From Arcticibacter sp041902385 (GTDB taxonomy: Bacteria; Bacteroidota; Bacteroidia; Sphingobacteriales; Sphingobacteriaceae), in contig NZ_CP169244.1 in the NCBI RefSeq assembly GCF_041902385.1, positions 2,604,001 through 2,668,000 on the forward strand: a stretch of 64,000 bases of DNA. Direction: 5' to 3'. Position 1 is the first letter of the stretch; every line of letters starts with the position of its first letter. Under the pieces are notes generated by a model. That model searched no databases. It saw nothing but the letters and a program-made list of their open reading frames with translations, and was not told the DNA's origin. The translations under genes and the position numbers were made by a program. This document shows, one piece after another, positions 19,092-28,596 of this stretch.

Positions 19092-20228
19092 ATGAACAAC
19101 ACTGTCCCTCTTTTCAATAGTAAGGCGAGTACCTTTTCTGCTGTTCTTGTCTTCTGTATTGTGCTATTGGCCGGCCTTTCTACGCCTGCATTTTTATCTG
19201 CACAGCCCCAAAAGGCGTTTAATGTGATTGCCTATTTTGCAGGAGGGCCGTCTAAGGTCAGCACTATTCGTCCGAAGATGCTCACTCATGTGATTTACAG
19301 TTTCTGCGGACTGAAAGGAAATAAGCTGTATCTGAGGGATACGGTGACCGTGAGGCGTCTGGTTGCGCTTAAGAAGCAAAACCCGCAGCTTAAAGTATTA
19401 TTGATGCTTGGAGGCTGGGGCGGATGCGAGACTTGCTCAGACTTGTTCCGCTCTGCCGTTAATCGGGAGGCTTTTGCCCTTTCGGTCAAAAAGGCCTGCG
19501 AGAAGCTCAAGGTTGATGGCCTGGATCTGGATTGGGAGTATCCGGTAGTGGAAGGATATCCGGGGCACAAATACAGCCCGGATGACAGACATACTTTTAC
19601 CCTCCTGGTGCAGCAGTTGAGGAAGACCCTGGGATGGCAGTACGAAGTTAGCTTTGCAGCGGGCGGCTTTCAGGAATATCTTGAGAAGAGTATTGACTGG
19701 CCTGTAGTCATGAAGGAGGTGGACCGGGTGAACATCATGTCTTATGACCTTGTAAACGGGTATTCTAAAGTAACGGGACATCATACGCCCTTATACTCAA
19801 CGCCGCAGTTAAAGGAATCTGTTGATAACGCGGTATCCTATCTCCTGGCCCAGGGAGTGCCGGCCGGGAAGATTGCAATCGGGGCTGCGTTTTACGCCCG
19901 TGTATGGCAGAACGTCTCACCTGCGAATAACGGACTCTATCAGGCAGCGATTTTTCGGAACACCGTAGCGATCAGCTCCGTCGATTCCTGGTACACCGCC
20001 GTCAACGGCTATCAATACTTCTGGGACGATATAGCGAAAGCACCGTTCCTTTATAACGCAACGAAAAAGCTGTTCGTAACTTTCGATAACAACGAATCTA
20101 TACGCGCAAAGACCAATTACATGATGAACAAGAATCTTAACGGGATCATGTTCTGGCAAATTGCCCATGATAAAAAGAAAGAGAGTTTGTTGGGTACAAT
20201 AGATGAGGTAATCAAAGGGCACCAGTGA
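19092..20228 (+). CDS. secreted glycoside hydrolase family 18 (chitinase-like)
   Basis: This 378-residue single-domain GH18 enzyme has a signal peptide (hydrophobic about 16-36, ending LSAQ). It shows the family sheet motif VLLMLGGWGG and the catalytic DxxDxDxE box as DGLDLDWEYP, with acid/base Glu at residue 149. Later substrate-side motifs are MSYDLVNGY and IMFWQIAHD. It should cleave beta-1,4-linked N-acetylglucosamine polymers such as chitin, or act on N-glycan cores; the sequence alone does not decide. No carbohydrate-binding module is attached. It is preceded by a terminator, so it has its own promoter. Confidence 0.92.
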   Translation: MNNTVPLFNSKASTFSAVLVFCIVLLAGLSTPAFLSAQPQKAFNVIAYFAGGPSKVSTIRPKMLTHVIYSFCGLKGNKLYLRDTVTVRRLVALKKQNPQLKVLLMLGGWGGCETCSDLFRSAVNREAFALSVKKACEKLKVDGLDLDWEYPVVEGYPGHKYSPDDRHTFTLLVQQLRKTLGWQYEVSFAAGGFQEYLEKSIDWPVVMKEVDRVNIMSYDLVNGYSKVTGHHTPLYSTPQLKESVDNAVSYLLAQGVPAGKIAIGAAFYARVWQNVSPANNGLYQAAIFRNTVAISSVDSWYTAVNGYQYFWDDIAKAPFLYNATKKLFVTFDNNESIRAKTNYMMNKNLNGIMFWQIAHDKKKESLLGTIDEVIKGHQ

Positions 20229-20485
20229 TATTGGCAACGGCGTCCGACAAGATTGCCACCAATCGCCTCAGCTTTTTTCGATCAGCATTAAAGCGGAATC
20301 GGCAGATGATGCGACAATACAGGTAGTGGCAAAGATGAACATCCTCCTCTGCTGCGCTAACCACAACTATGCCGACTACTATTATTTGGAAGCTTTGCTA
20401 AGAAGCCAGGGCCGAAAACACTAGCAGCCGATTTAACACTCTCTTAATATCCATTTCGTAATATGCGACCAGTTTTACTTCCGTT

Positions 20486-21898
20486 ATGAAAAGAAGAGAG
20501 TTTTTTAAGAATACGTCGCTTGCGGCTCTGACAGCCACCATGCTGTCCCCTTTTGATCTTCTGGCCGGAAACATGTCCGACAGGGAACGGTCCCGGACAA
20601 AGAAAGCGAAGAATATTATTTTCATGGTGAGTGATGGGATGAGTGTCGGAACGTTAACCATGGCCGGGCTCCTGTTGCAGCGAAAAGAAGGACGACAAAG
20701 CCACTGGCTCGATCTTTTTCAGCAGGAGGGCGTAAGGAGGTCCTTAATGGACACGGCATCCGCCAATTCATTGGTGACTGACTCTGCCGCGGCAAGTTCC
20801 TCATGGGGCGGCGGCTTTCGCGTTAATAACGGTTCTCTGAATGTTGGACCTGACGGAAAAGAATACAAACCCATTCTTCAGAAATTTAAGGCGGCCGGAA
20901 AGGCGGTGGGTTGTGTGACGACTGTTCCAATCACTCACGCCACACCTGCTGGGTTTTGTATCAACAATAATAAAAGAGGGGACCAGTCGGAGATTGCCCT
21001 TCAATATCTACCCCTGAAGTTTGATGTCATGCTGGGAGGAGGGCTCGAGTATTTTGACGCGGCCAGGCGTAAAGACAAAAGGGATGTATTTGCTGATTTT
21101 ACCAAGGCGGGTTATGAGGTCGTTAAGGATCGGGACGGATTAATGAGAGGGGCTGGAAGGGACACAAAGCCTCTGCTCGGCGTTTTTTATAAAGACGGAC
21201 TGCCTTATGAACTGGACCGTAAGCAGGACCCCACGCTCATGGCTCGTATTCCCTCGCTGGCAGAGATGACAAGCCAGGCAATAAGCCGGCTGCGACGGAG
21301 CCCCAACGGTTTTGTTATGCAGGTAGAGGCAGGGAAGGTTGACTGGGCAGCGCACGCAAATGATGCCGGAGCCCTCGTTTATGATCAGATCGCCTTTGAT
21401 GAGGCGGTAAAAGTGGCTCTCGACTTCGCCAGGGAAGATAAGGAAACCCTGGTCGTGATCACCACCGACCACGGTAACGCGAACCCCGGACTTTTCTCGG
21501 GCGCGTCTACCAACGCTAACTTTGATCGGCTTCAGCATTTTAAGCGCACCAATGACTGGGTCCTCAAAAATGTGGAACGGTCTTTTACGGCCTCGCGCTT
21601 AATTGAACATATTGAAGCAGCTCAGGGGATCGCTATCTCTGCGGAAGAGGCCCGTATTCTCCTTTCCCATTTTAATGGCAGTGCGGAAGATGGCTTGTAC
21701 AACCCTGGAAAGCTGCCGTTCCGGGCTCTTGCCGAGATCCAGATGAAATATACGAACGTAGGTTTCGGAAGTATGGATCATTCAGGCGATTACGTGGAAG
21801 TCACGATGTTTGGGCCCGGCAGTGATCTGCTCAAGCCTTTCATTAAGAACACGGACCTGCATTATTTAATGCTAAATGCAGCGGAAGTGCAGGCATGA
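20486..21898 (+). CDS. alkaline phosphatase (PhoA-type, Tat signal)
   Basis: This 470-residue periplasmic or secreted phosphomonoesterase has a twin-arginine-like start MKRREFF (Arg 3-4) ahead of a hydrophobic stretch. Metal and active-site motifs are in order: IIFMVSDGMSVG, LVTDSAAASSSWG (nucleophilic Ser in TDSA), VDWAAHANDAG, ITTDHGNAN and FGSMDHSGDYVEV. Length is normal. It would release inorganic phosphate from organic esters, including phosphocholine made by the nearby phospholipase, though co-regulation is not shown. It converges on the SulP gene, with 14 bases between stops. Confidence 0.93.
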   Translation: MKRREFFKNTSLAALTATMLSPFDLLAGNMSDRERSRTKKAKNIIFMVSDGMSVGTLTMAGLLLQRKEGRQSHWLDLFQQEGVRRSLMDTASANSLVTDSAAASSSWGGGFRVNNGSLNVGPDGKEYKPILQKFKAAGKAVGCVTTVPITHATPAGFCINNNKRGDQSEIALQYLPLKFDVMLGGGLEYFDAARRKDKRDVFADFTKAGYEVVKDRDGLMRGAGRDTKPLLGVFYKDGLPYELDRKQDPTLMARIPSLAEMTSQAISRLRRSPNGFVMQVEAGKVDWAAHANDAGALVYDQIAFDEAVKVALDFAREDKETLVVITTDHGNANPGLFSGASTNANFDRLQHFKRTNDWVLKNVERSFTASRLIEHIEAAQGIAISAEEARILLSHFNGSAEDGLYNPGKLPFRALAEIQMKYTNVGFGSMDHSGDYVEVTMFGPGSDLLKPFIKNTDLHYLMLNAAEVQA

Positions 21899-21912
21899 GA
21901 GTGGCCTGAATA

Positions 21913-23514
21913 TCAATGTACCGCCACAATGTCAACTTTTTGAATCCCTTTCAGGTGCACTTCTATATGACGGTCGTGCGCCTTGCTTTCGAAAGCGCTG
22001 ATGATCTCCAGAATATCGTAGTCGATAAAAATACAGTCAGACCCATCGATAGTCAGTATGCTGTAGGGGGGAATTCGATCGAGTGTTTTTCTGAGATTTA
22101 CCTTGTTAAGAAAAGTGACGTTGGTGTTAAGCCTGATGTAGTACGCATCGGTTTCATGCTGCCTGGTTCGGGATAGCTTGTATTCAACCTTAAAGTTGCT
22201 GCTCACGATAAAATAGATTGAGATAAGGAGGCCTATGCTTACTCCCACGAGCAGGTCGGTACAAAGGATCACAATTATAGTCAGAATGAAAGGAAGGAAT
22301 TGTTTCCAGCCCAGCTTCCACATATTGACGAACAGGCGGGGACGGGTAAGGTTATAGCCTGTAATAAGCAAAATGGCTGCGAGAGATGCGTAGGGTATCA
22401 TTCGCAGGAGGAAAGGGATGGCAAGCACGGCCAGAAGGAGAAACATACCGTGAGTAAAGGCGGAGAGCCGTGTTCGCGCACCCGCATCGGCATTGGCGGC
22501 TCCGCGCACCACGACCGCCGTCATGGGAATAGCACCAAAAATACCGCATAATAGGTTGCCTGCACCCTGGGCAATCAGTTCTCTGTTCACGGGTGTAATC
22601 CGGTTATGCCTGTCGAGCTTGTCTATTGCTTCTACACAAAGCAACGTTTCCAGGGTAGCGAGAAGACCAATGGTTATTCCGTTTTTCCAGACCTGCAGAT
22701 TGCTAAAAAGCTTTGATACGTCAGGGAACGATATCTCGGAAAAGATGTTAGATGGAATATTAACGAGCTGACTCTGTGTAAGCACCATTGCTGAGTTACA
22801 GGAGGCAAACAGAAAATTGATTGTAATACCCAGGACAACAATCAGCAGGGGCGGTGGCACTATTCTGAATCGCTTTGCAAAAGGCTGCTGCAGTAAAGCC
22901 AGGCAGGCCAGCGAGAGAACCGAGATAAGGATTACGCCGCTTCGGATGTGAAGGTTGAAACTGCGGAAATTCGCAAACAAGTGCTCATCTGAAAATAATT
23001 GCAGAAAGCCGCTCTTCCAGAAATCAGGCCGGTCATACCCTAGAGCGATAGGGATTTGTTTAGAAATGAGTATAATCCCGATAGCAGCAAGCATGCCCTT
23101 TATGACCGAGGATGGAAAGTAGTTTGAGATGGTGCCCAGCTTAAGAAGTCCGAGCAGAAGCTGAAACAGGCCGGCTACTATCACGGAGAGCAGGAACAGC
23201 TTGTAGTCGCCAAGAGAAATAATCGCAGCTGAGACAAGCGTAGTAAGACCTGCAGCAGGGCCGGAAACACTCAGGTGGGATCCGCTTATTATGGAGACAA
23301 CGAGGCCTCCTATTATTCCCGAGAGGATACCCGCGTAAAGTGGTGCTCCCGAGGCCAGGGCAATACCGAGGCATAATGGAAGGGCGACAAAGAAGACAGA
23401 AAGGCCGGCGGGTAAATCGTGCTTAAGCCAAAGCAGGCGGTAATAGTATATTTTTCTTTTCACTTTCGCAATGTTACAGGTCGGTAACGGCCGTGATGAT
23501 TGAAGAATGATCAA
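21913..23514 (-). CDS. SulP/SLC26-family inorganic anion transporter
   Basis: This 533-residue inner-membrane protein has ten or more hydrophobic segments and the SulP hallmarks LPLCLGIALASGAPLYAGI and GSHLSVSGPAAGL near the N-terminus. It ends in a short STAS domain (SILTIDGSDCIFIDYDILEIISAF) at the C-terminus. SulP proteins move sulfate, bicarbonate or other anions; the substrate cannot be told, and no sulfate-assimilation or carbonic-anhydrase gene is adjacent. ATG at 23514 follows a TAGATTTG element; a GTG start at residue 18 is possible. Confidence 0.92.
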   Translation of the reverse strand: MIILQSSRPLPTCNIAKVKRKIYYYRLLWLKHDLPAGLSVFFVALPLCLGIALASGAPLYAGILSGIIGGLVVSIISGSHLSVSGPAAGLTTLVSAAIISLGDYKLFLLSVIVAGLFQLLLGLLKLGTISNYFPSSVIKGMLAAIGIILISKQIPIALGYDRPDFWKSGFLQLFSDEHLFANFRSFNLHIRSGVILISVLSLACLALLQQPFAKRFRIVPPPLLIVVLGITINFLFASCNSAMVLTQSQLVNIPSNIFSEISFPDVSKLFSNLQVWKNGITIGLLATLETLLCVEAIDKLDRHNRITPVNRELIAQGAGNLLCGIFGAIPMTAVVVRGAANADAGARTRLSAFTHGMFLLLAVLAIPFLLRMIPYASLAAILLITGYNLTRPRLFVNMWKLGWKQFLPFILTIIVILCTDLLVGVSIGLLISIYFIVSSNFKVEYKLSRTRQHETDAYYIRLNTNVTFLNKVNLRKTLDRIPPYSILTIDGSDCIFIDYDILEIISAFESKAHDRHIEVHLKGIQKVDIVAVH

Positions 23515-23539
23515 CCTTTGTGAGGGTCCATCTTCGCGA

Positions 23540-23547
23540 CAAATCTA
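23540..23547 (-). promoter_or_regulatory. predicted -7 element of the SulP gene
   Basis: TAGATTTG on the minus strand matches TAnnTTTG exactly, 26 bases from the ATG. Confidence 0.45.
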
Positions 23548-23681
23548 CAAAAAAAGAGGCCATCGGGGGCCGGGATGACGAGGATCATATTCAGAGCCGC
23601 AGCAAACATCGTTCTTCTTGCTTTGTTTCTTAACATCGCGTAACTTAGTAACAAGATTAGTAAGCCAACCAGACCAGTTTT

Positions 23682-24209
23682 ATGAATTATGTAAAGGAAT
23701 TCCTCCGTAGCAGGGGCGCAATATTGGTATTGCTCTCGCTTATATTATTTTTTAACCAGCTTTACGGGCAGAGCCCGAGAAAGGAACGAGCGGGCAGGAA
23801 AGCAGCCGAACTCAAAGAAATGGTGAACGGCAGGAACTTCGTGTTCAAGGCCCAGTTTGCTTTGCCGATGGGCGGAAGTTCGATTCAGCTGACATCCGAA
23901 TATGATGTAAAAATAAAAAAGGATACGCTCGTATGTTTTCTGCCCTATTTCGGAAGAGCTTATACTGCGCCGATGAATCCGGCGGAAGGCGGCTATCGCT
24001 TTACCTCAGCAAATTACGATTATGCGGTAAAGAGTAAGCGGAAGGGCGGCTGGGACATTGTAGTTAAACCGAGAGACATTAAAAACCTTCAGCAGATGAT
24101 CTTTTATGTCTCAGAAACGGGTTACGGCTCTTTGCAGATAACAGACAATAACCGGCAGCCCATATCGTTCAACGGCTATTACGAAAAGAATAAGGATAAA
24201 AAAGAGTAG
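23682..24209 (+). CDS. DUF4251-domain exported protein
   Basis: This 175-residue protein has an N-terminal export signal (about 13-30, ending LYGQ). The rest matches DUF4251: FVFKAQFALPMGG, DTLVCFLPYFGRAYTAPMN and FYVSETGYGSLQITDNNRQ. The family is confined largely to Bacteroidota and its function is unknown. It is 21 bases upstream of an unrecognised acidic protein on the same strand, so the two may be co-expressed. Confidence 0.85.
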   Translation: MNYVKEFLRSRGAILVLLSLILFFNQLYGQSPRKERAGRKAAELKEMVNGRNFVFKAQFALPMGGSSIQLTSEYDVKIKKDTLVCFLPYFGRAYTAPMNPAEGGYRFTSANYDYAVKSKRKGGWDIVVKPRDIKNLQQMIFYVSETGYGSLQITDNNRQPISFNGYYEKNKDKKE

Positions 24210-24230
24210 ACCTGGCTGGGAGCGCAATAG

Positions 24231-24827
24231 ATGCAACAAGACGAGTTTAACTACCGGGAGCAAGTGCTTTCAATCTCCTGCATGCTTTCTGTTGTTCACC
24301 GGGAGTTTTATGTGTACGGCCTTAATGCCGCCCTCTGCGGCGAGCTTGCCGATCTGAAAGAGATTTTTGAAGAGGGAGAGGAGTATCCGGGAGATGTTGC
24401 TCTGCTTGAGGCTCTTGATGACGAAAATATCCGGATCCTGCTATCTGCCATGCATGCAGTAGCGCGACATAGTGAATCTATTCTGAACCTTAACAGTATA
24501 ACCGGGGAAGAGCTTGAGTCGGCTCTCGAGGAGGGCATTGGCGAAGAGTATGTTCCAGAGTATTTCATCGAGGAGGAAATGGACTACCTGTACTGGATGA
24601 AGTCGACCATGGCTTATATTCATTTTGCAGCGCACCGTATCCTGTTGGCTGCGTACCTTTTATCTCATCGAACAACCTCTGTTCCCGAGCTCCATGAGGC
24701 TGATCTTTATTTTCCAACAGACGAATCAATCCTTCTTCTCAGCCTGGATGATCAGAACGTCAGGGAGCTCTCCGATCTGGCTTTCGAATTAAGCGCTCTA
24801 GCAAATGAATTATGTGAAAGTTTGTAA
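24231..24827 (+). CDS. acidic helical protein, family not recognised
   Basis: This 198-residue protein has no signal peptide and no membrane segment. It is strongly acidic (many Glu and Asp, few Lys), mostly predicted helical, with Tyr- and Leu-rich patches such as YFIEEEMDYLYWMKSTMAYIH. The codon pattern resembles that of its neighbours and it starts 21 bases after the DUF4251 stop, which supports a real, possibly co-transcribed gene. I do not recognise the family and assign no function. Confidence 0.7.
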   Translation: MQQDEFNYREQVLSISCMLSVVHREFYVYGLNAALCGELADLKEIFEEGEEYPGDVALLEALDDENIRILLSAMHAVARHSESILNLNSITGEELESALEEGIGEEYVPEYFIEEEMDYLYWMKSTMAYIHFAAHRILLAAYLLSHRTTSVPELHEADLYFPTDESILLLSLDDQNVRELSDLAFELSALANELCESL

Positions 24828-25130
24828 CCGAAACTAAGCCAGAGGGCGCGGCAGAAGTTGTCTGATGCGGTATAAGCGCTTCTTGAGAGCGGAGGGAGGT
24901 GGTCTCGCCAACACCTTTTAAAAAAAACAATTAGATCAGTTACTATTTGAGCGGCTCATTAAGACAATTAAAATCAATAAGGCTGGCAATAAAGTGAATC
25001 GATTTCAAAAAAAGCCCCGCTACAATGGGTGTAGTCGAGGCACCTAAACCTTATCGATAACAAATATAGGACTTTTTTCTTTTTTGCAAGAAAAAGTTTC
25101 AATATGCAATTAATGTTGTGCCCTGCTCTT
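24828..25130. other. convergent intergenic spacer
   Basis: These 303 bases lie between the acidic-protein gene (+) and the oxidoreductase gene (-). Apart from the minus-strand terminator at 25007-25041 nothing was recognised; the right half is AT-rich. Confidence 0.6.
25007..25041 (-). terminator. intrinsic terminator of the oxidoreductase gene
   Basis: On the minus strand GCCTCGACTACA pairs imperfectly with TGTAGCGGGGC (bulged A), immediately followed by seven Ts (25007-25013). It lies about 90 bases beyond the oxidoreductase stop at 25131. Confidence 0.7.
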
Positions 25131-26116
25131 CTATATTTTAACAACCCATCTTCCGGAAAGCTGGCCCCTCAGCATCTTATTGAGGTTTTCCTGGATGTTT
25201 TCAAGAGAACAAATCGTTACTATTTTATCCATTTTAGAAGGCCGCCATTGCGATGCCAGATGCTCCCATATTTCCTTTCTCAACTCATGGTTGCAAAGCA
25301 CGGAGTCAATCCCCACGAGGTGGATGCCCTTCAGTATAAACGGATAAATGCTAGTATGCAGTTCGGCTGAGTTAACATTTCCGCAGCAGGTAGCAACGCC
25401 TCCATAATGGAGGCTCTTTAATACGGTTGCCAGGATGTTTCCACCCACGGTGTCAACAGCTCCTGCGTATTGCGGTTTTAAAAATGGCTTTCCGCTTTGA
25501 TCGTCGAGCGCCTCACGCGGGATTACCTCCCTGGCGCCCAGTTCCATCAGTGTTTCCACAGCCTCTTGCTTACCCGTGACCGCGGTAACATGAAAACCGA
25601 GGTGGCTTAAGATTGCGACAGCCATGCAACCCACACCGCCAGATGCCCCCGTAACAACGATCTTGCCATTAGGAGGAGTAATGCCGTGCCTTTTTAAGTT
25701 GTATACAGCCAGGGCGGCAGTAAACCCGGCGGTTCCGTACATCATGCTTCTTCTGCGGCTCAGGCCCTTTGGAAGATGAACGGGCCAGGAAGCCGGTACC
25801 CTGATGTATTCTGAAAAACCGCCGGAGGTGTTCATGCCCAGGTCATATCCTGTAACAATCACCTTGTCGCCCGGATTAAAATGCGGGTCAGCGCTTTTCT
25901 CAACAATGCCGGCTGCGTCAATTCCTGGCGTATGAGGATATGATTTGGTAACCCCTTTGTTTCCGCAGGAGGATAGGGCATCTTTATAGTTTAGCGACGA
26001 GTACTGTACATTGATAAGTACTTCACCCGGAGGAAGGTCTTCTACTGACTTCATAACTACCGCCGACTGATATTTTTTTCGGCGCTCTCAGATACTTCTA
26101 ATGCTTTGAATAACAT
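25131..26116 (-). CDS. YhdH/YhfP-type quinone or acryloyl-CoA reductase, N-terminus frameshifted
   Basis: This is a zinc-free MDR-family NADPH oxidoreductase. It shows SSLNYKDALS, YPHTPGIDAAGIV, VIVTGYDLGMN and the nucleotide-binding loop VTGASGGVG. The unbroken frame starts at 26054 and would lack about 21 family residues. ATG at 26116 restores them (MLFKALEVSESAEKK, then YQSAVV) if the T-run 26073-26079 has eight rather than seven bases, giving 328 residues, the family's usual length. An exact TAnnTTTG element lies 39 bases before that ATG, supporting it. The break is most likely a one-base sequence error. Confidence 0.9.
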
Positions 26117-26154
26117 ATTCGTTTAATTGGGGAAAACCGGCTCTTTGTTAGCGC

Positions 26155-26162
26155 CAAATGTA
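26155..26162 (-). promoter_or_regulatory. predicted -7 element of the oxidoreductase gene
   Basis: TACATTTG on the minus strand is an exact TAnnTTTG match, 39 bases before the ATG at 26116. Confidence 0.5.
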
Positions 26163-26250
26163 GCAAGAAAGCTTAGAACTAGCATCGTGGGAGGGTCGGC
26201 ATTGAAGAAAATTAATTTAGCTAGGTATAAACTTCCTGCTGTCTATCTCG

Positions 26251-26258
26251 TACATTTG
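26251..26258 (+). promoter_or_regulatory. predicted -7 element of the DinB-family gene
   Basis: TACATTTG matches the consensus exactly, 21 bases before the ATG at 26279. Confidence 0.5.
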
Positions 26259-26278
26259 GTTATTAAACTTATCACCAT

Positions 26279-26779
26279 ATGTACCGCACCATTAACGATT
26301 TTATTTCAGACAGAAGGGATGAAGTTAGCCACACTACAAAAGTGTTTTCCTCTGTTACTGAAGGCTTGCAAAAACAAAAACCACATGAGAACATTAGGTC
26401 TGCTGAAAGGCTGGCCTGGCATATTGTGCAAACCTTAACGGAAATGGGACACCGGGCTGGTTTATTTGAAGAAGATTTGCTCGAAAATGAGCAGCCGCCG
26501 GCCACGGTCAGAGAGATTATCGAGCGCTATGTGAAGCTGAATGAGTTACTTATAGAGAACCTTGCGAAGGTCTGGTCAGACAGTGATCTGGAAGTTGAGA
26601 TTCCGATGTATGGCGAGATGTGGAAGAAAGGGAAGCTTTTGTCTGTACTAAACGCGCACGAAGCCCATCATAGAAGTCAGCTTACGGTGGTGATGCGTCT
26701 TCTCGGTATGCCTGTACCCGGCATCTACGGCCCCTCAAAAGAAGAATGGGCCGGCATGGGTATGCCGGCCATGGAATAA
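26279..26779 (+). CDS. DinB-family four-helix protein
   Basis: This 166-residue cytoplasmic protein of the DinB/YfiT type is a four-helix bundle that normally holds a metal with three His. Candidate ligands are His in RLAWHIVQT (first helix pair) and two in NAHEAHHRSQL, about residues 125-130. The tail LLGMPVPGIYGPSKEEW is a common DinB ending. Members include metal-dependent thiol S-transferases and many of unknown role. It is a single gene with its own promoter, with a DUF-type gene converging 15 bases downstream. Confidence 0.88.
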   Translation: MYRTINDFISDRRDEVSHTTKVFSSVTEGLQKQKPHENIRSAERLAWHIVQTLTEMGHRAGLFEEDLLENEQPPATVREIIERYVKLNELLIENLAKVWSDSDLEVEIPMYGEMWKKGKLLSVLNAHEAHHRSQLTVVMRLLGMPVPGIYGPSKEEWAGMGMPAME

Positions 26780-26794
26780 AGGGGGGATTAATGG

Positions 26795-27016
26795 CTATAC
26801 GTCCTTAGGCGGAGTTTTAATAGGTGTGACCGGCTGCTCGCTTTCTTCTTTTGTTTTCGCTGGCTCCTTAAATTGCGCATCTTCCTCGGTATAGTCCTGA
26901 TCCTCTGGTTTCAGGACTGCCTCCTCGTCATCTTCGGGATGCCTGATATCCTTCCTTTCTGAGTCTTGAGGGTATAGCTTTTCGGGTTTGTCGCTTTGAT
27001 TATTAATATCTCCCAT
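26795..27016 (-). CDS. small charged hypothetical protein
   Basis: This 73-residue protein is low-complexity, rich in Glu, Asp, Lys and Pro, with no hydrophobic segment and no recognised domain. It is likely intrinsically disordered. It lies on the same strand as, and 115 bases after, the two DUF421 genes. Many Sphingobacteriaceae carry small proteins of this composition, but I cannot assign a family. Confidence 0.5.
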   Translation of the reverse strand: MGDINNQSDKPEKLYPQDSERKDIRHPEDDEEAVLKPEDQDYTEEDAQFKEPAKTKEESEQPVTPIKTPPKDV

Positions 27017-27131
27017 AGTGCTTTAATTGATGTTAGGTATTTCCCGCCAGTCTCGTTGCTGTAAAGCCGCAAGGGCAGGAATGTACTGTATAAACCCTGA
27101 AGAGCAAGGAAGGTTTGGCTTCTCTTTGTAC

Positions 27132-27824
27132 TTAAACGAAGGCGTCGTGCCAGTCGGAAGCACCGCACCTGTCGCAGGGGCCTTTAGCACCTGGTGCTGT
27201 CTTATTGCTTCTGTTTCCGCATGTGCCGCAGGCGACCAGGTCAGGAACGGTCTTTTTTCTTGCCCTGAAGTCCTTATCATACAGGGGAAGAACAGCCAGG
27301 CCCGGCCTGGGCTTGTCTTCTCGGATAAGAGTGAAGGATCCTGGAGCCTCCAGGTAAAGGCGACGTACCTGGCCAAGATGAAGTATGCCTTCCGAGCGAA
27401 GCTGAGCAAAGAGACGTTCCTGCGAGATCCTGTTCTTGCGCATCCGGTCGGGAAAAGTCAGCCCGTCTTCTATCAGTACCGTAAAGTCGTCTTCTGCTAT
27501 CCGCTCGAAATTTTGATTTTTAAAAGAGATGGATGCGATAATACGCTGCACTGAAACCACAATGAGCGCAATGATAACGACAGGCAAAAGTCCGCGGTCG
27601 GGTGCCAGAATCGGCACCCCGATAGCAGCGGCTAATGACACCATAGCCACCATCTCGTTCCTGCTCAGCTGAGCAGCCATGCGTTTTCCCATAAGCCGCA
27701 TGGAGACCATAAGCAGGATATAGATAAATGCGCAGCGAAGCACGATCTCAATATAGAAGCTGGGGGGCACGTTGCCGAAAAGTACCCGCGCCCAGTCTGT
27801 AATGTAACTTTCGTAAGATTTCAT
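27132..27824 (-). CDS. DUF421 (YetF-like) membrane protein with C-terminal zinc ribbon
   Basis: This 230-residue protein has three N-terminal membrane segments (about 24-42, 52-72, 80-98) followed by the DUF421/YetF cytoplasmic domain (about 100-180, NRISQERLFAQLRSEGI, LGQVRRLYLEAPG). After this it carries an extra tail with two Cys pairs, CGTCG and CDRCG, a zinc-ribbon pattern. YetF-like proteins are of unknown function. It is the second of a tandem pair, two bases after its paralogue. Confidence 0.88.
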   Translation of the reverse strand: MKSYESYITDWARVLFGNVPPSFYIEIVLRCAFIYILLMVSMRLMGKRMAAQLSRNEMVAMVSLAAAIGVPILAPDRGLLPVVIIALIVVSVQRIIASISFKNQNFERIAEDDFTVLIEDGLTFPDRMRKNRISQERLFAQLRSEGILHLGQVRRLYLEAPGSFTLIREDKPRPGLAVLPLYDKDFRARKKTVPDLVACGTCGNRSNKTAPGAKGPCDRCGASDWHDAFV

Positions 27825-27826
27825 AG

Positions 27827-28525
27827 CTAAAAAGTGTTTAACACTGCAGAAGAAAACCTATCGTGCCCGCAGTTAGGACATTGAGGCGGAGCGGCTTGCG
27901 CGGGAGTTGTATAGCCGCAGTTCGTACACGCATATTCTCCCGAACGTGAGGATTGGTAGATTTCACACAGGCCTTCATCGCCTTGAGGAATCACAGACAA
28001 GCCCGGTTCTTCCTGCTCTCTGGTATAAACGCTCACAATGCCACACGCTTCAATATATGTTCGCTCTACCTTGCCTAAGTTGTAGATGCCCTTGCTGCGG
28101 AGAATGGTAAATAATTCCTGTTTTGAAATCCTGAGGGCTTTCAGTTCACTTACCAGCATAATGCCGTCTTTTACTACAAGACTCGACTTGCCCTGACTGA
28201 TGTGTTCAAACCTCGGGTTCTGAAATCCCCATAGGTTAAGGCCGCGCTGAAAAGCGAGCGTGCAGGTAAGAGCTACTACTGCGAGGAATATCCCCCGGTC
28301 TGGCAATTGCATCGCCGGCGATGCAATTGCCCCAAGTGTTACCATTACGGCCGACTCTGTCAGTGTTAATTCCCCGGTCATTCGCTTGCCAAGTAATCTC
28401 GTCGCTATTAAGAGAATAAAATAAACAATACATGTCCTTCCAAATACTTCGAGCAGGAATTCAAAAGGCGCTTCCCCAAAGAGAATCCGCTTCCAGTCAC
28501 TTAAAAATATTTCTTGCTTTTCCAT
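27827..28525 (-). CDS. DUF421 (YetF-like) membrane protein with C-terminal zinc ribbon (first of pair)
   Basis: This 232-residue paralogue of the next gene has the same plan: three membrane segments, the DUF421 domain (LRISKQELFTILRSKGIYNLGKV) and a C-terminal zinc ribbon with CTNCG and CPNCG. The pair differ widely in sequence, so the duplication is old. Start ATG 28525 has an AGGAAG ribosome site. Zinc-ribbon tails on both copies suggest metal-dependent assembly or partner binding; this is inference. Confidence 0.88.
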   Translation of the reverse strand: MEKQEIFLSDWKRILFGEAPFEFLLEVFGRTCIVYFILLIATRLLGKRMTGELTLTESAVMVTLGAIASPAMQLPDRGIFLAVVALTCTLAFQRGLNLWGFQNPRFEHISQGKSSLVVKDGIMLVSELKALRISKQELFTILRSKGIYNLGKVERTYIEACGIVSVYTREQEEPGLSVIPQGDEGLCEIYQSSRSGEYACTNCGYTTPAQAAPPQCPNCGHDRFSSAVLNTF

Positions 28526-28596
28526 CGAACTTCCTCTTTAGTTTAATTAATGGTGAGGCCCTTCAACGACCTGATGTGTTGCAGCCGCGGCGTATG

